In this document: piece by piece, positions 25,798-33,253 of the stretch | Numbering within the stretch: position 1 is the first letter of the stretch | Layout of the letters: the number at the start of each line of letters is the position of its first letter | Source: Octadecabacter sp. | GTDB taxonomy: Bacteria > Pseudomonadota > Alphaproteobacteria > Rhodobacterales > Rhodobacteraceae | DNA: 33,253 nucleotides | NCBI GenBank assembly: GCA_028825445.1 | Contig: JAPKAD010000022.1 | Location: 1-33,253, forward strand | Reading direction: 5' to 3' | Made by a program: the position numbers and the translations under genes | The notes under the pieces: model-generated | Told to the model about the DNA's origin: nothing | The model's database searches: none | What the model saw: only the letters and a program-made list of their open reading frames with translations

Positions 25798-27399
25798 ATG
25801 AAAACGGAAAATACATTTGTTGCATTGGCACTCGCCGCTTTAATTGCTGGCACAGCAGTGCCGCATGCGCAGGCCGATACACCAGCTAATATGCTGGTGA
25901 TCGCCAGCCGGATTGATGATATCAAAACATTTGATCCTGCTGAAAGCTTTGAATTTGCCGGATCGGATGTAAGCCGAAACGTTTATGAAAGGTTGGTTAA
26001 TTTTGACCCCTTGAACCTAGATGCTGGATACCAGCCACAGCTGGCCGAAAGCTGGATAGTTTCCGATGACGGCATGACGATCACTTTCACAATGGCGCAA
26101 GGGCATATGTTTTCGACAGGTAACCCTGTTACGGCCATGGATGCAGAATTTTCTCTGCGACGCGCTGTTGTTCTAAATAAGACGCCTTCGTTCATCTTGA
26201 CGCAGTTTGGCTTTACGCCCGAAAATGTTGCAAAAACCATCGTGGCAACAGATGATATGACACTCGTTTTAACTCTGGATCAGCCTTACGCTGTGTCTTT
26301 TGTTCTTAACTGTTTGACGTCGACAATTGGTGGCATCGTCGACATGCAGGTTGCTATGGAAAACGAAGTTGATGGTGATATGGGAAGCGCATGGCTTCGG
26401 ACCAATTCTGTGGGTTCTGGCCCTTACAAGGTAGTAGATTGGAAGCCAAACGAAAGTGTTCTTATGGACCTCAATCCGAATTATAACGGTAATTCGCCCG
26501 CCATGGAGCGAGTGATCGTGCAGCATATTCAAGAAAGTGCTACACAGCGGTTACAGCTTGAACGCGGGGACATTGACGTGGCACGCAACCTGTCCCCTGC
26601 GGACGTTGCCGGTATCGCTGACGTTGAGGGTGTCAAAATTGTTGATGAACTTCGTGGGCGATTGATGTATTTTGCAGCCAATCAAAAGAATGAAATGCTT
26701 AGTGATCCAATGGTGATGGAGGCGTTGAAATTGGCCGCTGATTACGAAGGCATGTCAAATTCTTTCCTGAAAGGTCAGTATACAGTCCATCAGGCATTCT
26801 TGCCGCGTACGTTCCTTGGTGCCATCGATGACTTGCCTTTTAACTATGATATGGACATGGCAAGTGAAGCGCTTGCCAACTCTGGTTTCCCCAACTGTGG
26901 TCCAGTTGCAATCTCAGTCCGTGATGCGCAAGAACGCATCAATATTGCTCAGTCTCTTCAGAATACATGGGGTCAACTGGGCTGCGATGTCGAAGTGATA
27001 GTGGGAACGGGTGCGCAAACGCTGGATCGCTACCGTGCTCGTGAACATGATATTTATCTTGGCGCATGGGGACCTGACTATCCTGACCCAAATACAAATG
27101 CTGGAACGTTTGCCTTTAACCCCGATAACTCTGATGAGGCAGGGGCCACGGGCCTGTTGGCTTGGCGTAATGCTTGGGCCTTGCCCGAGATGAGCAATGA
27201 CACACTGGCTGCAGTGGTGGAGAATGACACTGAGGCGCGCGGTGCAATGTACGAAACCCTCCAGCGCGAATTTCAGATCACAGCACCATTCGGAGTTATG
27301 TTCCAGCAAATCGAGCAAAATGGTATGGGCACAAACGTCGAGAACTTTGTTGCAGGTGGGGCCACGACAGCGGTGTCCTACTGGGTTGTTAAAAAGTAA
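25798..27399 (+). CDS. Peptide ABC transporter substrate-binding protein (family 5, DppA-like)
   Basis: A 533-residue periplasmic binding protein with a signal peptide (NTFVALALAALIAGTAV, cleavage after AQA near residue 26) and no lipobox. Family 5 (SBP_bac_5) signatures include VYERLVNFDP, LAESWIVSDDGMTITFTM and GSGPYKVVDWKPNE. The C-terminal lobe has the usual DIYLGAWGPDYPDPN aspartate-rich segment. Ribosome site AGGGAG. By context it binds di- or oligopeptides for the neighbouring M19 dipeptidase. Family 5 proteins also bind opines, nickel and other solutes, so the ligand is not certain. The next gene starts immediately at the stop codon (TAA then ATG). Confidence 0.92.
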   Translation: MKTENTFVALALAALIAGTAVPHAQADTPANMLVIASRIDDIKTFDPAESFEFAGSDVSRNVYERLVNFDPLNLDAGYQPQLAESWIVSDDGMTITFTMAQGHMFSTGNPVTAMDAEFSLRRAVVLNKTPSFILTQFGFTPENVAKTIVATDDMTLVLTLDQPYAVSFVLNCLTSTIGGIVDMQVAMENEVDGDMGSAWLRTNSVGSGPYKVVDWKPNESVLMDLNPNYNGNSPAMERVIVQHIQESATQRLQLERGDIDVARNLSPADVAGIADVEGVKIVDELRGRLMYFAANQKNEMLSDPMVMEALKLAADYEGMSNSFLKGQYTVHQAFLPRTFLGAIDDLPFNYDMDMASEALANSGFPNCGPVAISVRDAQERINIAQSLQNTWGQLGCDVEVIVGTGAQTLDRYRAREHDIYLGAWGPDYPDPNTNAGTFAFNPDNSDEAGATGLLAWRNAWALPEMSNDTLAAVVENDTEARGAMYETLQREFQITAPFGVMFQQIEQNGMGTNVENFVAGGATTAVSYWVVKK

Positions 27400-28458
27400 A
27401 TGACGAATAGCGCTACAGAAAGGAGTAGACGGCAATCGCCGTCTACTCCACCTTGGCTTTGGAAAATAATTGCGACGATGACTACAATTTTCGTCACTTT
27501 GCTTGGGCTTCTTTTTGTGACTTTCATGATCGGACGGGTTATGCCTATTGATCCTGTTTTGGCGGTCATCGGTGAACGCGCGACGCAGGCACAATATGAA
27601 GAAACGTTCATCGCATTGGGTCTCGATCAACCCCTTATGGTTCAGTTTTGGATCTACGTGCGCGATGTCATGCACGGTGACTTTGGGCAGTCAATTCGCA
27701 CTGGCCAAGAAGTATCCAGCGATATCGCGCGTGTCTTTCCTGCGACCTTCGAATTAGCTACTTTAGGCACTCTTTTCGGTGTTGTGATCGGGGTACCGCT
27801 AGGGGTGCTTGCTGCCGTTAGACGTGGCACTTGGATTGATCAGATTGCTCGCTTTGTAGGATTGATTGGGTATTCTATGCCAATCTTTTGGCTTGGCCTT
27901 GTAGGTTTGCTTGTGTTTTATGGAATACTGGGATGGGTGTCTGGTCCCGGGCGTGTCGGAATATTTTATCAAGGTATTGTGGAACCAATTACAGGGATGC
28001 TGCTGGTTGATAGCTTGCTGCGGGGTGAGTGGGACGTTTTCAAAAGTGCGTTTTCCCATATCATTCTTCCCGCCTCGCTGCTGGGCTACTTTAGTCTTGC
28101 TTATATTAGTAGGATGACCCGCTCCTTTATGCTCGAACAGATGAATTCTGAATATATTATTACTGCTCGGGTCAAAGGCCTTAGCGAATGGCAGGTTGTT
28201 TGGGGGCATGCGTTTCGCAACATTCGCATCCAGTTGATCACTGTCATTGCATTGGCCTATGCAAACCTTCTCGAGGGGTCCGTACTGACAGAGATCATTT
28301 TTGCGTGGCCGGGCATTGGGCAGTATATTACCACGTCTCTATTGGCTAATGATATGAATGCAGTTCTGGGTGGGACCATCGTCATTGGAAGTATTTTTGT
28401 GGGGATAAATATTTTCTCAGACCTTTTGTATCGTTTTTTTGATCCGAGGGCAAAATGA
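27400..28458 (+). CDS. Peptide ABC transporter permease, DppB-like
   Basis: A 352-residue inner-membrane permease with the family's N-terminal membrane segment (TIFVTLLGLLFVTFMIGRVMP), the periplasmic loop with LDQPLMVQFWIY, FGQSIRTGQEV, and a long membrane domain containing the YIITARVKGLSEWQVVWGHA EAA-type loop. Translation from the ATG at 27400 gives an 18-residue hydrophilic N-terminus encoded partly by a perfect 12-bp hairpin. An ATG at 27478 would start right at the membrane segment and is a possible alternative start. The stop overlaps the next permease gene (ATGA, 28455-28458). Confidence 0.9.
   Translation: MTNSATERSRRQSPSTPPWLWKIIATMTTIFVTLLGLLFVTFMIGRVMPIDPVLAVIGERATQAQYEETFIALGLDQPLMVQFWIYVRDVMHGDFGQSIRTGQEVSSDIARVFPATFELATLGTLFGVVIGVPLGVLAAVRRGTWIDQIARFVGLIGYSMPIFWLGLVGLLVFYGILGWVSGPGRVGIFYQGIVEPITGMLLVDSLLRGEWDVFKSAFSHIILPASLLGYFSLAYISRMTRSFMLEQMNSEYIITARVKGLSEWQVVWGHAFRNIRIQLITVIALAYANLLEGSVLTEIIFAWPGIGQYITTSLLANDMNAVLGGTIVIGSIFVGINIFSDLLYRFFDPRAK
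27422..27449 (+). promoter_or_regulatory. Perfect hairpin at the binding-protein/permease junction
   Basis: GGAGTAGACGGC (27422-27433), loop AATC, and GCCGTCTACTCC (27438-27449) make a perfect 12-bp stem. It starts 22 bases after the binding-protein stop, yet inside the annotated permease reading frame (codons 8-17). It is well placed to raise binding-protein mRNA stability and lower permease expression. Confidence 0.8.
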
Positions 28459-29369
28459 GTTCTGAATTTGGTTTGCGGGACTGGCTCTTGTCAGAAGAAC
28501 CCTCCTCGCGTAGGCAAGCTGCGCTCTCCTCTTGGTATAATGGTTGGTTGCGTTTTCGCAGCAACACTTTGGCCATGGTTGGACTTTGTGTATTAATTCT
28601 TATAATTTTTGCTGCGATATTCGCGCCAGTATTGGCCACACATGATCAATTTGCCCAAGATTTAGGTCAGAGGCTCTTGAGACCTGGCGTCGACGGTCAT
28701 CTGTTTGGAACAGATGGACTTGGTCGTGATATTTATTCACGCGTTCTGTATGGAGCTCGAATTTCTCTTTATATAGTGCTGCTTGTTGCGATGGTTGCAC
28801 CTTTGCTTGGGTTAATCGTAGGCACAGTGGCTGGTTATGCAGGGGGCTGGGTCGATATTATTTTGATGCGGATCACCGATATCTTTTTGGCATTTCCTAG
28901 GCTTATCCTAGCACTTGCTTTTGTGGCTGCCCTAGGGGCAGGGATCGAAAACGCGGTTCTCGCCATTTCGCTGACGGCTTGGCCTCCTTATGCGCGCATC
29001 GCACGGGCTGAAACTCTGACTATCCGCAATTCTGACTATATTCATGCGATCCGACTTCAGGGGGCTGGGCCGATGCGCATCGTAACGCGCCATATCTGGC
29101 CACTTTGCATTTCATCTCTGGTTGTGCGGGTTACGCTCGATATGGCCGGAATTATCCTAACAGCTGCCGGTCTCGGTTTTTTGGGTCTTGGAGCACAGCC
29201 ACCAAGCCCCGAGTGGGGGGCGATGATTTCGGATGGGCGTGCATACATTCTTGATTCCTGGTGGGTTGCAACGATTCCAGGATTAGCAATTTTTTCGATT
29301 TCTTTGGCATTCAACCTGTTAGGTGATGGACTGCGCGACGTGCTGGACCCGAAGGATAATGGATCATGA
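28455..29369 (+). CDS. Peptide ABC transporter permease, DppC-like
   Basis: A 304-residue permease, partner of the DppB-like subunit. An N-terminal cytoplasmic segment leads to a membrane helix (MVGLCVLILIIFAAIFAPVLA). Then come the DppC-type HLFGTDGLGRDIYSRVLYGARISL motif, further membrane helices, and the EAA loop with YIHAIRLQGAGPMRIVTRHI. The end has GDGLRDVLDPK, typical of the family. ATGA overlaps on both sides (28455 and 29366). Confidence 0.93.
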   Translation: MSSEFGLRDWLLSEEPSSRRQAALSSWYNGWLRFRSNTLAMVGLCVLILIIFAAIFAPVLATHDQFAQDLGQRLLRPGVDGHLFGTDGLGRDIYSRVLYGARISLYIVLLVAMVAPLLGLIVGTVAGYAGGWVDIILMRITDIFLAFPRLILALAFVAALGAGIENAVLAISLTAWPPYARIARAETLTIRNSDYIHAIRLQGAGPMRIVTRHIWPLCISSLVVRVTLDMAGIILTAAGLGFLGLGAQPPSPEWGAMISDGRAYILDSWWVATIPGLAIFSISLAFNLLGDGLRDVLDPKDNGS

Positions 29370-30226
29370 TCGAACCTCTCCTTAACGTAGAAAACCTTTG
29401 GGTTCGGTTTCCCAGCAGAAACGCCGATTTTGATGCCGTGCGCGGTGTATCGTTTACTTTGGGGCAGGAACGCCTTGGTATTGTCGGTGAATCTGGGTCT
29501 GGAAAATCCCTGACGGGGCGGGCACTGCTGCGTCTAATCCAGTCGCCTGGCATTGTTGAAGCCGACCGTATGACCTTACATGGTGAAAATATTTTGCACG
29601 CGTCTGAAGCTCGGATGCGGCAGTTGCGCGGTGGACAGATTTCTATGATTATGCAGGATCCAAAATTTTCATTGAATCCGGTCATGAGTGTTGGGCAGCA
29701 GATGAGTGAGGCTCTGCGTGCGCACAAAAAGGTTTCTAAATCGCAAGCGCGCATTCAGACGATTAAGATGCTCGATGAAGTTGCTATACGAGATCCTGAG
29801 CGTGTCTTCGATCTTTTCCCTCACGAGGTTTCGGGCGGCATGGGGCAGCGGATCATGATCGCTATGATGCTTTTGCCCAACCCCAAAATCTTGATTGCGG
29901 ATGAACCTACATCGGCGCTGGATGTCTCCGTGCAAATCCAGGTTCTCGATATTATGGATAAGCTAGTTCGTGATCGAGGGATGGGATTAATTTTTATCAG
30001 TCATGACCTAAATCTTGTGGCGAAGTTTTGTGATAGAATTATCATTATGTATGCAGGTCGAATTGTTGAAACCTGCAAAGCGAGTGAATTGCGGCAAGCA
30101 AAACATCCCTACACGTTAGGACTATTGAACTCTGTACCCAATCTTGAACATCCGCGTGACAGACTTGACGTTCTAAAACGTGACCCTGCCTGGCGGGATG
30201 CTCCGTCGGTTAGTGCCTGTCAATGA
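29366..30226 (+). CDS. Peptide ABC transporter ATP-binding protein, DppD-like
   Basis: A 286-residue ATPase. Walker A is GESGSGKS (from residue 41), signature VSGGMGQR, Walker B LIADEP with the SALDVS D-loop and FISHDLNLVAKFCD as the H-loop. It is shorter than typical DppD (about 330 residues). The C-terminal oligopeptide/HPY extension is present only in abbreviated form (HPYTLGLLNSVPNLEHPRDRL) and lacks the cysteine-rich part, which makes it more NikD-like. Coupled to both neighbours by ATGA overlaps. Confidence 0.92.
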   Translation: MIEPLLNVENLWVRFPSRNADFDAVRGVSFTLGQERLGIVGESGSGKSLTGRALLRLIQSPGIVEADRMTLHGENILHASEARMRQLRGGQISMIMQDPKFSLNPVMSVGQQMSEALRAHKKVSKSQARIQTIKMLDEVAIRDPERVFDLFPHEVSGGMGQRIMIAMMLLPNPKILIADEPTSALDVSVQIQVLDIMDKLVRDRGMGLIFISHDLNLVAKFCDRIIIMYAGRIVETCKASELRQAKHPYTLGLLNSVPNLEHPRDRLDVLKRDPAWRDAPSVSACQ

Positions 30227-30975
30227 CTGCAATATCAGTTCAAAATATGAATGTCTGGTTTGGTACAGGCGCCTTGCGGGCGGATGCAGTGCTTGATGTG
30301 AGTTTTGATGTCAATGAAGGTGAAATTTTCGGTCTTGTCGGTGAAAGTGGTTCAGGAAAATCAACTATTTTACGAGCGATGGTTGGTCTTGTACCCACGT
30401 GGTCAGGCACAATGCAGATCGCTGGTGAAACGCTTGGTAAGAAACGCAGTCAGGCATTTTTTGGCAACGTGCAAATGGTGTTTCAAGACCCTTATGCTTC
30501 GCTCCATCCGCGCCACACTGTTGATCGGGTGTTATCTGAGGTCATGCGATTGCACGGGATAGCGGATGTCGATGAACGAATAGTTCAACTGCTTGACGAT
30601 GTAGGACTTGGCGCTGGATTTCGTTTCCGATATCCGCATCAGCTGTCAGGAGGTCAACGCCAGAGGGTTGCTATTGCGCGGGCGCTGGCTCCCAAACCTA
30701 CTATTTTATTACTCGACGAACCAACATCGGCACTGGATGTTTCTGTGCAAGCGGAAATTCTCAACCTTTTGGCAGATCTGCAACAGTCTCAAGGGCTGAC
30801 TTATATCATGGTTTCACATGATCTAGGCGTGGTTGGGCACCTGTGTAAAAGGATCGCGGTGATGAAGGACGGCGAGTTTGTTGAAGTTCTGAGCGTTGAA
30901 GCCATGCGGCGGCTGGAAGCGAGCCATGCCTACACAAAGCACCTTCTTGCAAGTTCAATTCAATCTGTCAGCTGA
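30223..30975 (+). CDS. Peptide ABC transporter ATP-binding protein, DppF/NikE-like
   Basis: A 250-residue ATPase that pairs with the preceding one. Walker A is GESGSGKS (from residue 40), the Q-loop is MVFQDPYASLHPRHTV with the NikE/DppF-type LHPR element, the signature is LSGGQRQR, Walker B LLLDEP, then SALDVSVQAEIL and MVSHDLGVVGHLC. It lacks the long C-terminal extension of DppF, ending after YTKHLLASS. It is the last gene of the operon; its stop lies in a terminator hairpin. Confidence 0.92.
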   Translation: MTAISVQNMNVWFGTGALRADAVLDVSFDVNEGEIFGLVGESGSGKSTILRAMVGLVPTWSGTMQIAGETLGKKRSQAFFGNVQMVFQDPYASLHPRHTVDRVLSEVMRLHGIADVDERIVQLLDDVGLGAGFRFRYPHQLSGGQRQRVAIARALAPKPTILLLDEPTSALDVSVQAEILNLLADLQQSQGLTYIMVSHDLGVVGHLCKRIAVMKDGEFVEVLSVEAMRRLEASHAYTKHLLASSIQSVS

Positions 30976-30998
30976 TTGAAGGTAATTTTTTATTTATT
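30959..30998 (+). terminator. Likely intrinsic terminator of the peptide-transport operon
   Basis: TTCAATC (30959-30965) and GATTGAA (30974-30980) form a 7-bp stem around TGTCAGCT that overlaps the stop codon. It is followed by a T-rich run (TTTTTTATTTATTT, from about 30985). Short stem but correct layout. Confidence 0.55.
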
Positions 30999-31400
30999 TC
31001 TACATTGGTAGCTTCAAGAACTAGTGGAAAAGCAATTCTATGTATCGCGAAATTAATTCAATCTTTCATAATTTCATTTTTGTCAAAAAGTACGTCACTT
31101 GGCCTGCTTTTGATCTGTCATAGTCTTTTGCGCAGCGTCTCTGGATCTGTGATCGATTGATGCTGTTCCTTTAATTGTATTTATTGCAACAAAGGAGATA
31201 AAATATGAGTCTAAATTGAACACGCCGCGCCTGTTTTTCGACGACAGGGGGGTATTGAGAAGGACTTATTATACTTCCATTTAGTAGGTTATTGCTTAGC
31301 CATCTAATAAAATTTAATTAAATTATGAATGATTTAAAAATCTGTTTTGAATTTTATGTTTTTCAATGATTAAATTGTACTGCTAAATAATAGTTTTACA
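30999..31400. other. Gene-free stretch before the second IS3 fossil
   Basis: AT-rich, no intact gene. A good ribosome site, AAAGGAGA, precedes an ATG at 31205, but the frame stops after four codons, so it is a truncated or decayed start. Confidence 0.45.
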
Positions 31401-32190
31401 CCATTCATTTATGAGGTGCGGCGCAAGGTCGTGAAGCTGATGCTAAAGGCCACAGAGTATTCATTTTTACCGATCACGAAAACTAGTTTGTATAGAAGGC
31501 TTCAACGTATCTGATACTGAAAGCACATGATTTAACTAGCAGACCAGCCTTCATCTTCATCGAGGTTTTTAAAGAATTCAAAGACAAAACAGCTGCCATT
31601 AATTAAATGTGGCAAGGGTCTTCATCTATCTGAAGATTATCGGCTGGGGGTGGTTCTATCTCAGTACAATCCTCGAGGATTACAGCCGCCTCGTCGCATA
31701 GAAATTCTGCATTAACATGAGGATATAAAACGTGATCTACACGTTGGACCTTACTTTAAAATCTTCAGATTGTAATCAGGTCCACATCATCCACAAACCT
31801 CGTGTACTCAACGAAATCGGCTCCAGCTATGCTTCTGGCAAACTGGCAGAATAGTTGCAAGACTAAAGCATTAAGCACTCGCGCGCCACACTCTAGTACT
31901 TCCAAATTAAACTAAAACTGAATGTTAGCATTAGACCCTGAAGAACCGCATCCTGCTGGAAAATTATTTTTTTGCTTGGTGATCTCAAAGTCAAGATTGA
32001 GGCCTTATTTGATTACTCTAACGATCAGCACGATCATGAAAGGCTGAAAAACGTCACAACTATCTGATGGTTACTTCGGACATGAAAGAGCTATTCTGCG
32101 TCTTTACGACAGCGCGAAAGGATCAAACAAAAGACACTCAAAACGCGACGCTTGCACCACAAAAAAAGTTCTGAACAAAGTAAGCAATAT
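31401..32190 (+). pseudogene. Decayed IS3-family transposase OrfB (different from the first)
   Basis: Fragments in changing frames match an IS3-type OrfB: SLYRRL near 31490, FKEFKDKTAAIN near 31570-31605, then YLKIIGWGWFYLSTI followed by LEDYSRLVA (about 31628-31700), STLDLTLKASDCNQVHIIHK near 31740-31800, NEIGSSYASGKLAE, TLKNRILLENYFF near 31935-31975, then GDLKVKIEALFDYSND, and YFGHERAIL near 32075. Several stops and frameshifts separate them. The first catalytic Asp (normally LDDYSR) now reads Glu and the second (SDNGSSY) is lost. The WGWFYLS and LKNR-LLE signatures differ from those of the element at 10912-11834, so the two are independent insertions. OrfA and the terminal repeats were not found. 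Confidence 0.85.
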
Positions 32191-32329
32191 GCAATTATTG
32201 GTTCCATAAAAATTTATGAGTGACAGTTATGTCATATTACTGGAGCCAGCGGTGTTGGCCAAGTCTTGGGATGTTTCTGGCAAGGTAATTTTTCAGTATT
32301 AATGGGATTCAAAGTTTGACAACATGAAG

Positions 32330-32524
32330 TTATTCTACGGTATAAGAGTTATCACCCACAGTCAGACACTTGGGGCAGGTGGCCCGCAGTCTTACCTCAT
32401 GAGTTGTCATATCTTCATCAACTACTAGCAAAAGGTTTGCAATTTTATGAGCGACTACATGCTTACACACAGCGCAGGTAATGCTGATTTTTTTGTGGAC
32501 TATATCTTTAAGCATAGTGATCAT
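32330..32524 (-). CDS. Small four-cysteine (zinc-ribbon-like) protein
   Basis: A 64-residue protein with two CxxC knuckles (Cys17/Cys20 and Cys50/Cys53), the spacing of a small zinc ribbon. The core between them (NLLLVVDEDMTTHEVRLRATCPKC) is beta-rich. It starts 15 bases after the bactofilin stop and probably shares its transcript. A second in-frame ATG lies three codons in. I do not recognise a named family. A role beside the bactofilin, or as a small regulatory or nucleic-acid-binding protein, is guesswork. Confidence 0.7.
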   Translation of the reverse strand: MITMLKDIVHKKISITCAVCKHVVAHKIANLLLVVDEDMTTHEVRLRATCPKCLTVGDNSYTVE

Positions 32525-32538
32525 ATTTTATTATTTCT

Positions 32539-32931
32539 CTAATTGTCGTCTTCGGCGTGCTTTCCTGCCACTTGAATGTTCCCTTGTATCTCTGCACCCG
32601 GTTCAATCAAAATTCGTTCAGATTTAATATCAGCCATGACTTTAGCCGTTGCCTTAACTACAATATTAAGTGCAGAGACAGTGCCCTCTAATTGTCCCTC
32701 AATTGTAATATTGCGTGCGCGAACATTTCCATTTACCCGACCTTCTGAGGTTAGAACGAGAACATCAGCAGTAAGGTTTCCAATAATTTTTCCACTAAAC
32801 TCAAGAACTCCATCACTTGTCCAGTCACCCTTTATCAAAACATCACCATGTAATGTCGAGCAGTGCTTTTCTCCTAAACTTTCCTGCTGTGCAGGTGATT
32901 GTAGGGGGTCAGTTGTCGATTTTGAAAACAT
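32539..32931 (-). CDS. Bactofilin (polymer-forming cytoskeletal protein)
   Basis: A 130-residue bactofilin (DUF583). The central domain, about residues 28-118, shows the repeated right-handed beta-helix pattern: LHGDVLIKGDWTSDGVLEFS, GKIIGNLTADVLVLTSEGRV, NGNVRARNITIEGQLEGTV, with a G-hydrophobic-x-hydrophobic repeat about every 17-18 residues. The N- and C-terminal tails are short and polar, as in the family. Bactofilins self-assemble into filaments that organise cell-wall enzymes, stalks or polarity. The usual M23 peptidase neighbour is not seen; the four-cysteine gene follows instead. Confidence 0.9.
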   Translation of the reverse strand: MFSKSTTDPLQSPAQQESLGEKHCSTLHGDVLIKGDWTSDGVLEFSGKIIGNLTADVLVLTSEGRVNGNVRARNITIEGQLEGTVSALNIVVKATAKVMADIKSERILIEPGAEIQGNIQVAGKHAEDDN

Positions 32932-33198
32932 TGGGATTACCGATTTATTAAAACAATGTTAATAGTATTTGTCTTAAGATTTATAATTGGTTAAATTTAC
33001 CTAAAACACCACCTTATAATATTGTCATTAAAATTTTGTAGCAACACTGTCTCTTCGGGCATAGTTTTTTCAAATACGACAACGGTTCTCCGGTTTGGGG
33101 CAAAGTTCCTCCAGCCAAGTGCCGTGCTTCAAAGTTTAAAAAAAGAATTAATCTGTGGGGACGGGTGAGCTCTAATTTTGTACTGTCAGGGGCGCCGG
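32932..33198. other. Gene-free stretch upstream of the bactofilin gene
   Basis: Contains the promoter region for the minus-strand pair and, from about 33040, a plus-strand protein-like stretch (GSPVWGKVPPAKCRASKFKK) without start or end. It may be a gene relic cut by the mobile element beyond. Confidence 0.35.
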
Positions 33199-33253
33199 GG
33201 CTTTGTTGCATAAATTGGCCCTAGGCTGTGCTTCCTCTCGCCTCAGACAGATT
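33199..33253 (+). mobile_element. Likely terminus of an IS5-type insertion sequence (cut by window edge)
   Basis: GGCTTTGTTGCATAAATTGG at 33199 resembles the inverted-repeat end of IS5-family (IS903-group) elements, which begins GGCTTTGTTGAATAAAT in IS903. The sequence runs on to the window edge, so neither the transposase nor the other end is visible. Whether it is intact cannot be told. Confidence 0.45.

Noticed and set aside
26914-27675. 253-codon minus-strand frame across the binding-protein/permease junction
   Set aside because: Antisense shadow of two solid transport genes; His/Arg/Cys-rich and without family resemblance.
1-33253. CRISPR arrays, tRNA or rRNA genes, prophage or defence systems
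   Set aside because: No regularly spaced direct repeats, no cloverleaf or rRNA-like segments, and no phage or defence proteins were seen on either strand.

Overview
This window reads as a piece of chromosome from an alphaproteobacterium, most likely a marine Rhodobacterales (Roseobacter-type) organism. The clues are the gene content: a UgpB-type uptake operon with a GlpR-like regulator, a YjbB-like Na/Pi carrier and a TIGR01459-like HAD protein, a tetronate operon, a peptide ABC operon next to an M19 dipeptidase, and a bactofilin. The IS3-type transposase fossils also resemble ones common in that group. Taxonomy is inferred from protein resemblance only. Coding DNA is only moderately AT-rich, while the long intergenic stretches are very AT-rich and full of decayed sequence, as in a genome with a history of transposon activity and gene loss.

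Layout. (1) 150-1426: curli secretion genes csgF and csgG; csgG is split by one in-frame TAA. (2) 1572-10036: a HAD hydrolase (minus) faces away from a seven-gene plus-strand run: GlpR-like regulator, ABC ATPase, binding protein, two permeases, GpdQ-like phosphodiesterase, YjbB-like Na/Pi carrier. Together they look like a cassette that imports a glycerol-phosphate (di)ester, cleaves it in the cytoplasm and exports the surplus phosphate. (3) 10037-13556: 3.5 kb with no intact gene, containing a strongly decayed IS3-family element and other debris. (4) 13557-15511: AldB/ExaC-type aldehyde dehydrogenase plus its usual DUF779 partner. (5) 15512-16349: gene-free, with a possible flippase N-terminal fragment and the palindromic operator/promoter of the next operon. 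(6) 16350-21743: GntR regulator, denD, ltnD, otnK, otnC, otnI, a complete D-erythronate/L-threonate route to dihydroxyacetone phosphate, closed by a strong hairpin. (7) 22239-23924 (minus): an unidentified Lys/Thr/Glu/Pro-rich protein and a DEDDh exonuclease. (8) 24699-30975: M19 dipeptidase and a DppABCDF-type transporter. Upstream lies an inverted, decayed copy of the dipeptidase/binding-protein junction. (9) 30976-32329: a second, different IS3-family fossil. (10) 32330-32931 (minus): bactofilin and a four-cysteine small protein. The window ends in what looks like the terminus of an IS5-type element.

The operons are tightly packed with ATGA or TGATG overlaps, and several carry perfect hairpins at gene junctions. 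The most interesting items are the phosphoester cassette, the inverted operon fossil flanking the dipeptidase gene, the single-stop csgG, and the perfect 20-bp tandem repeat upstream of the aldehyde dehydrogenase.
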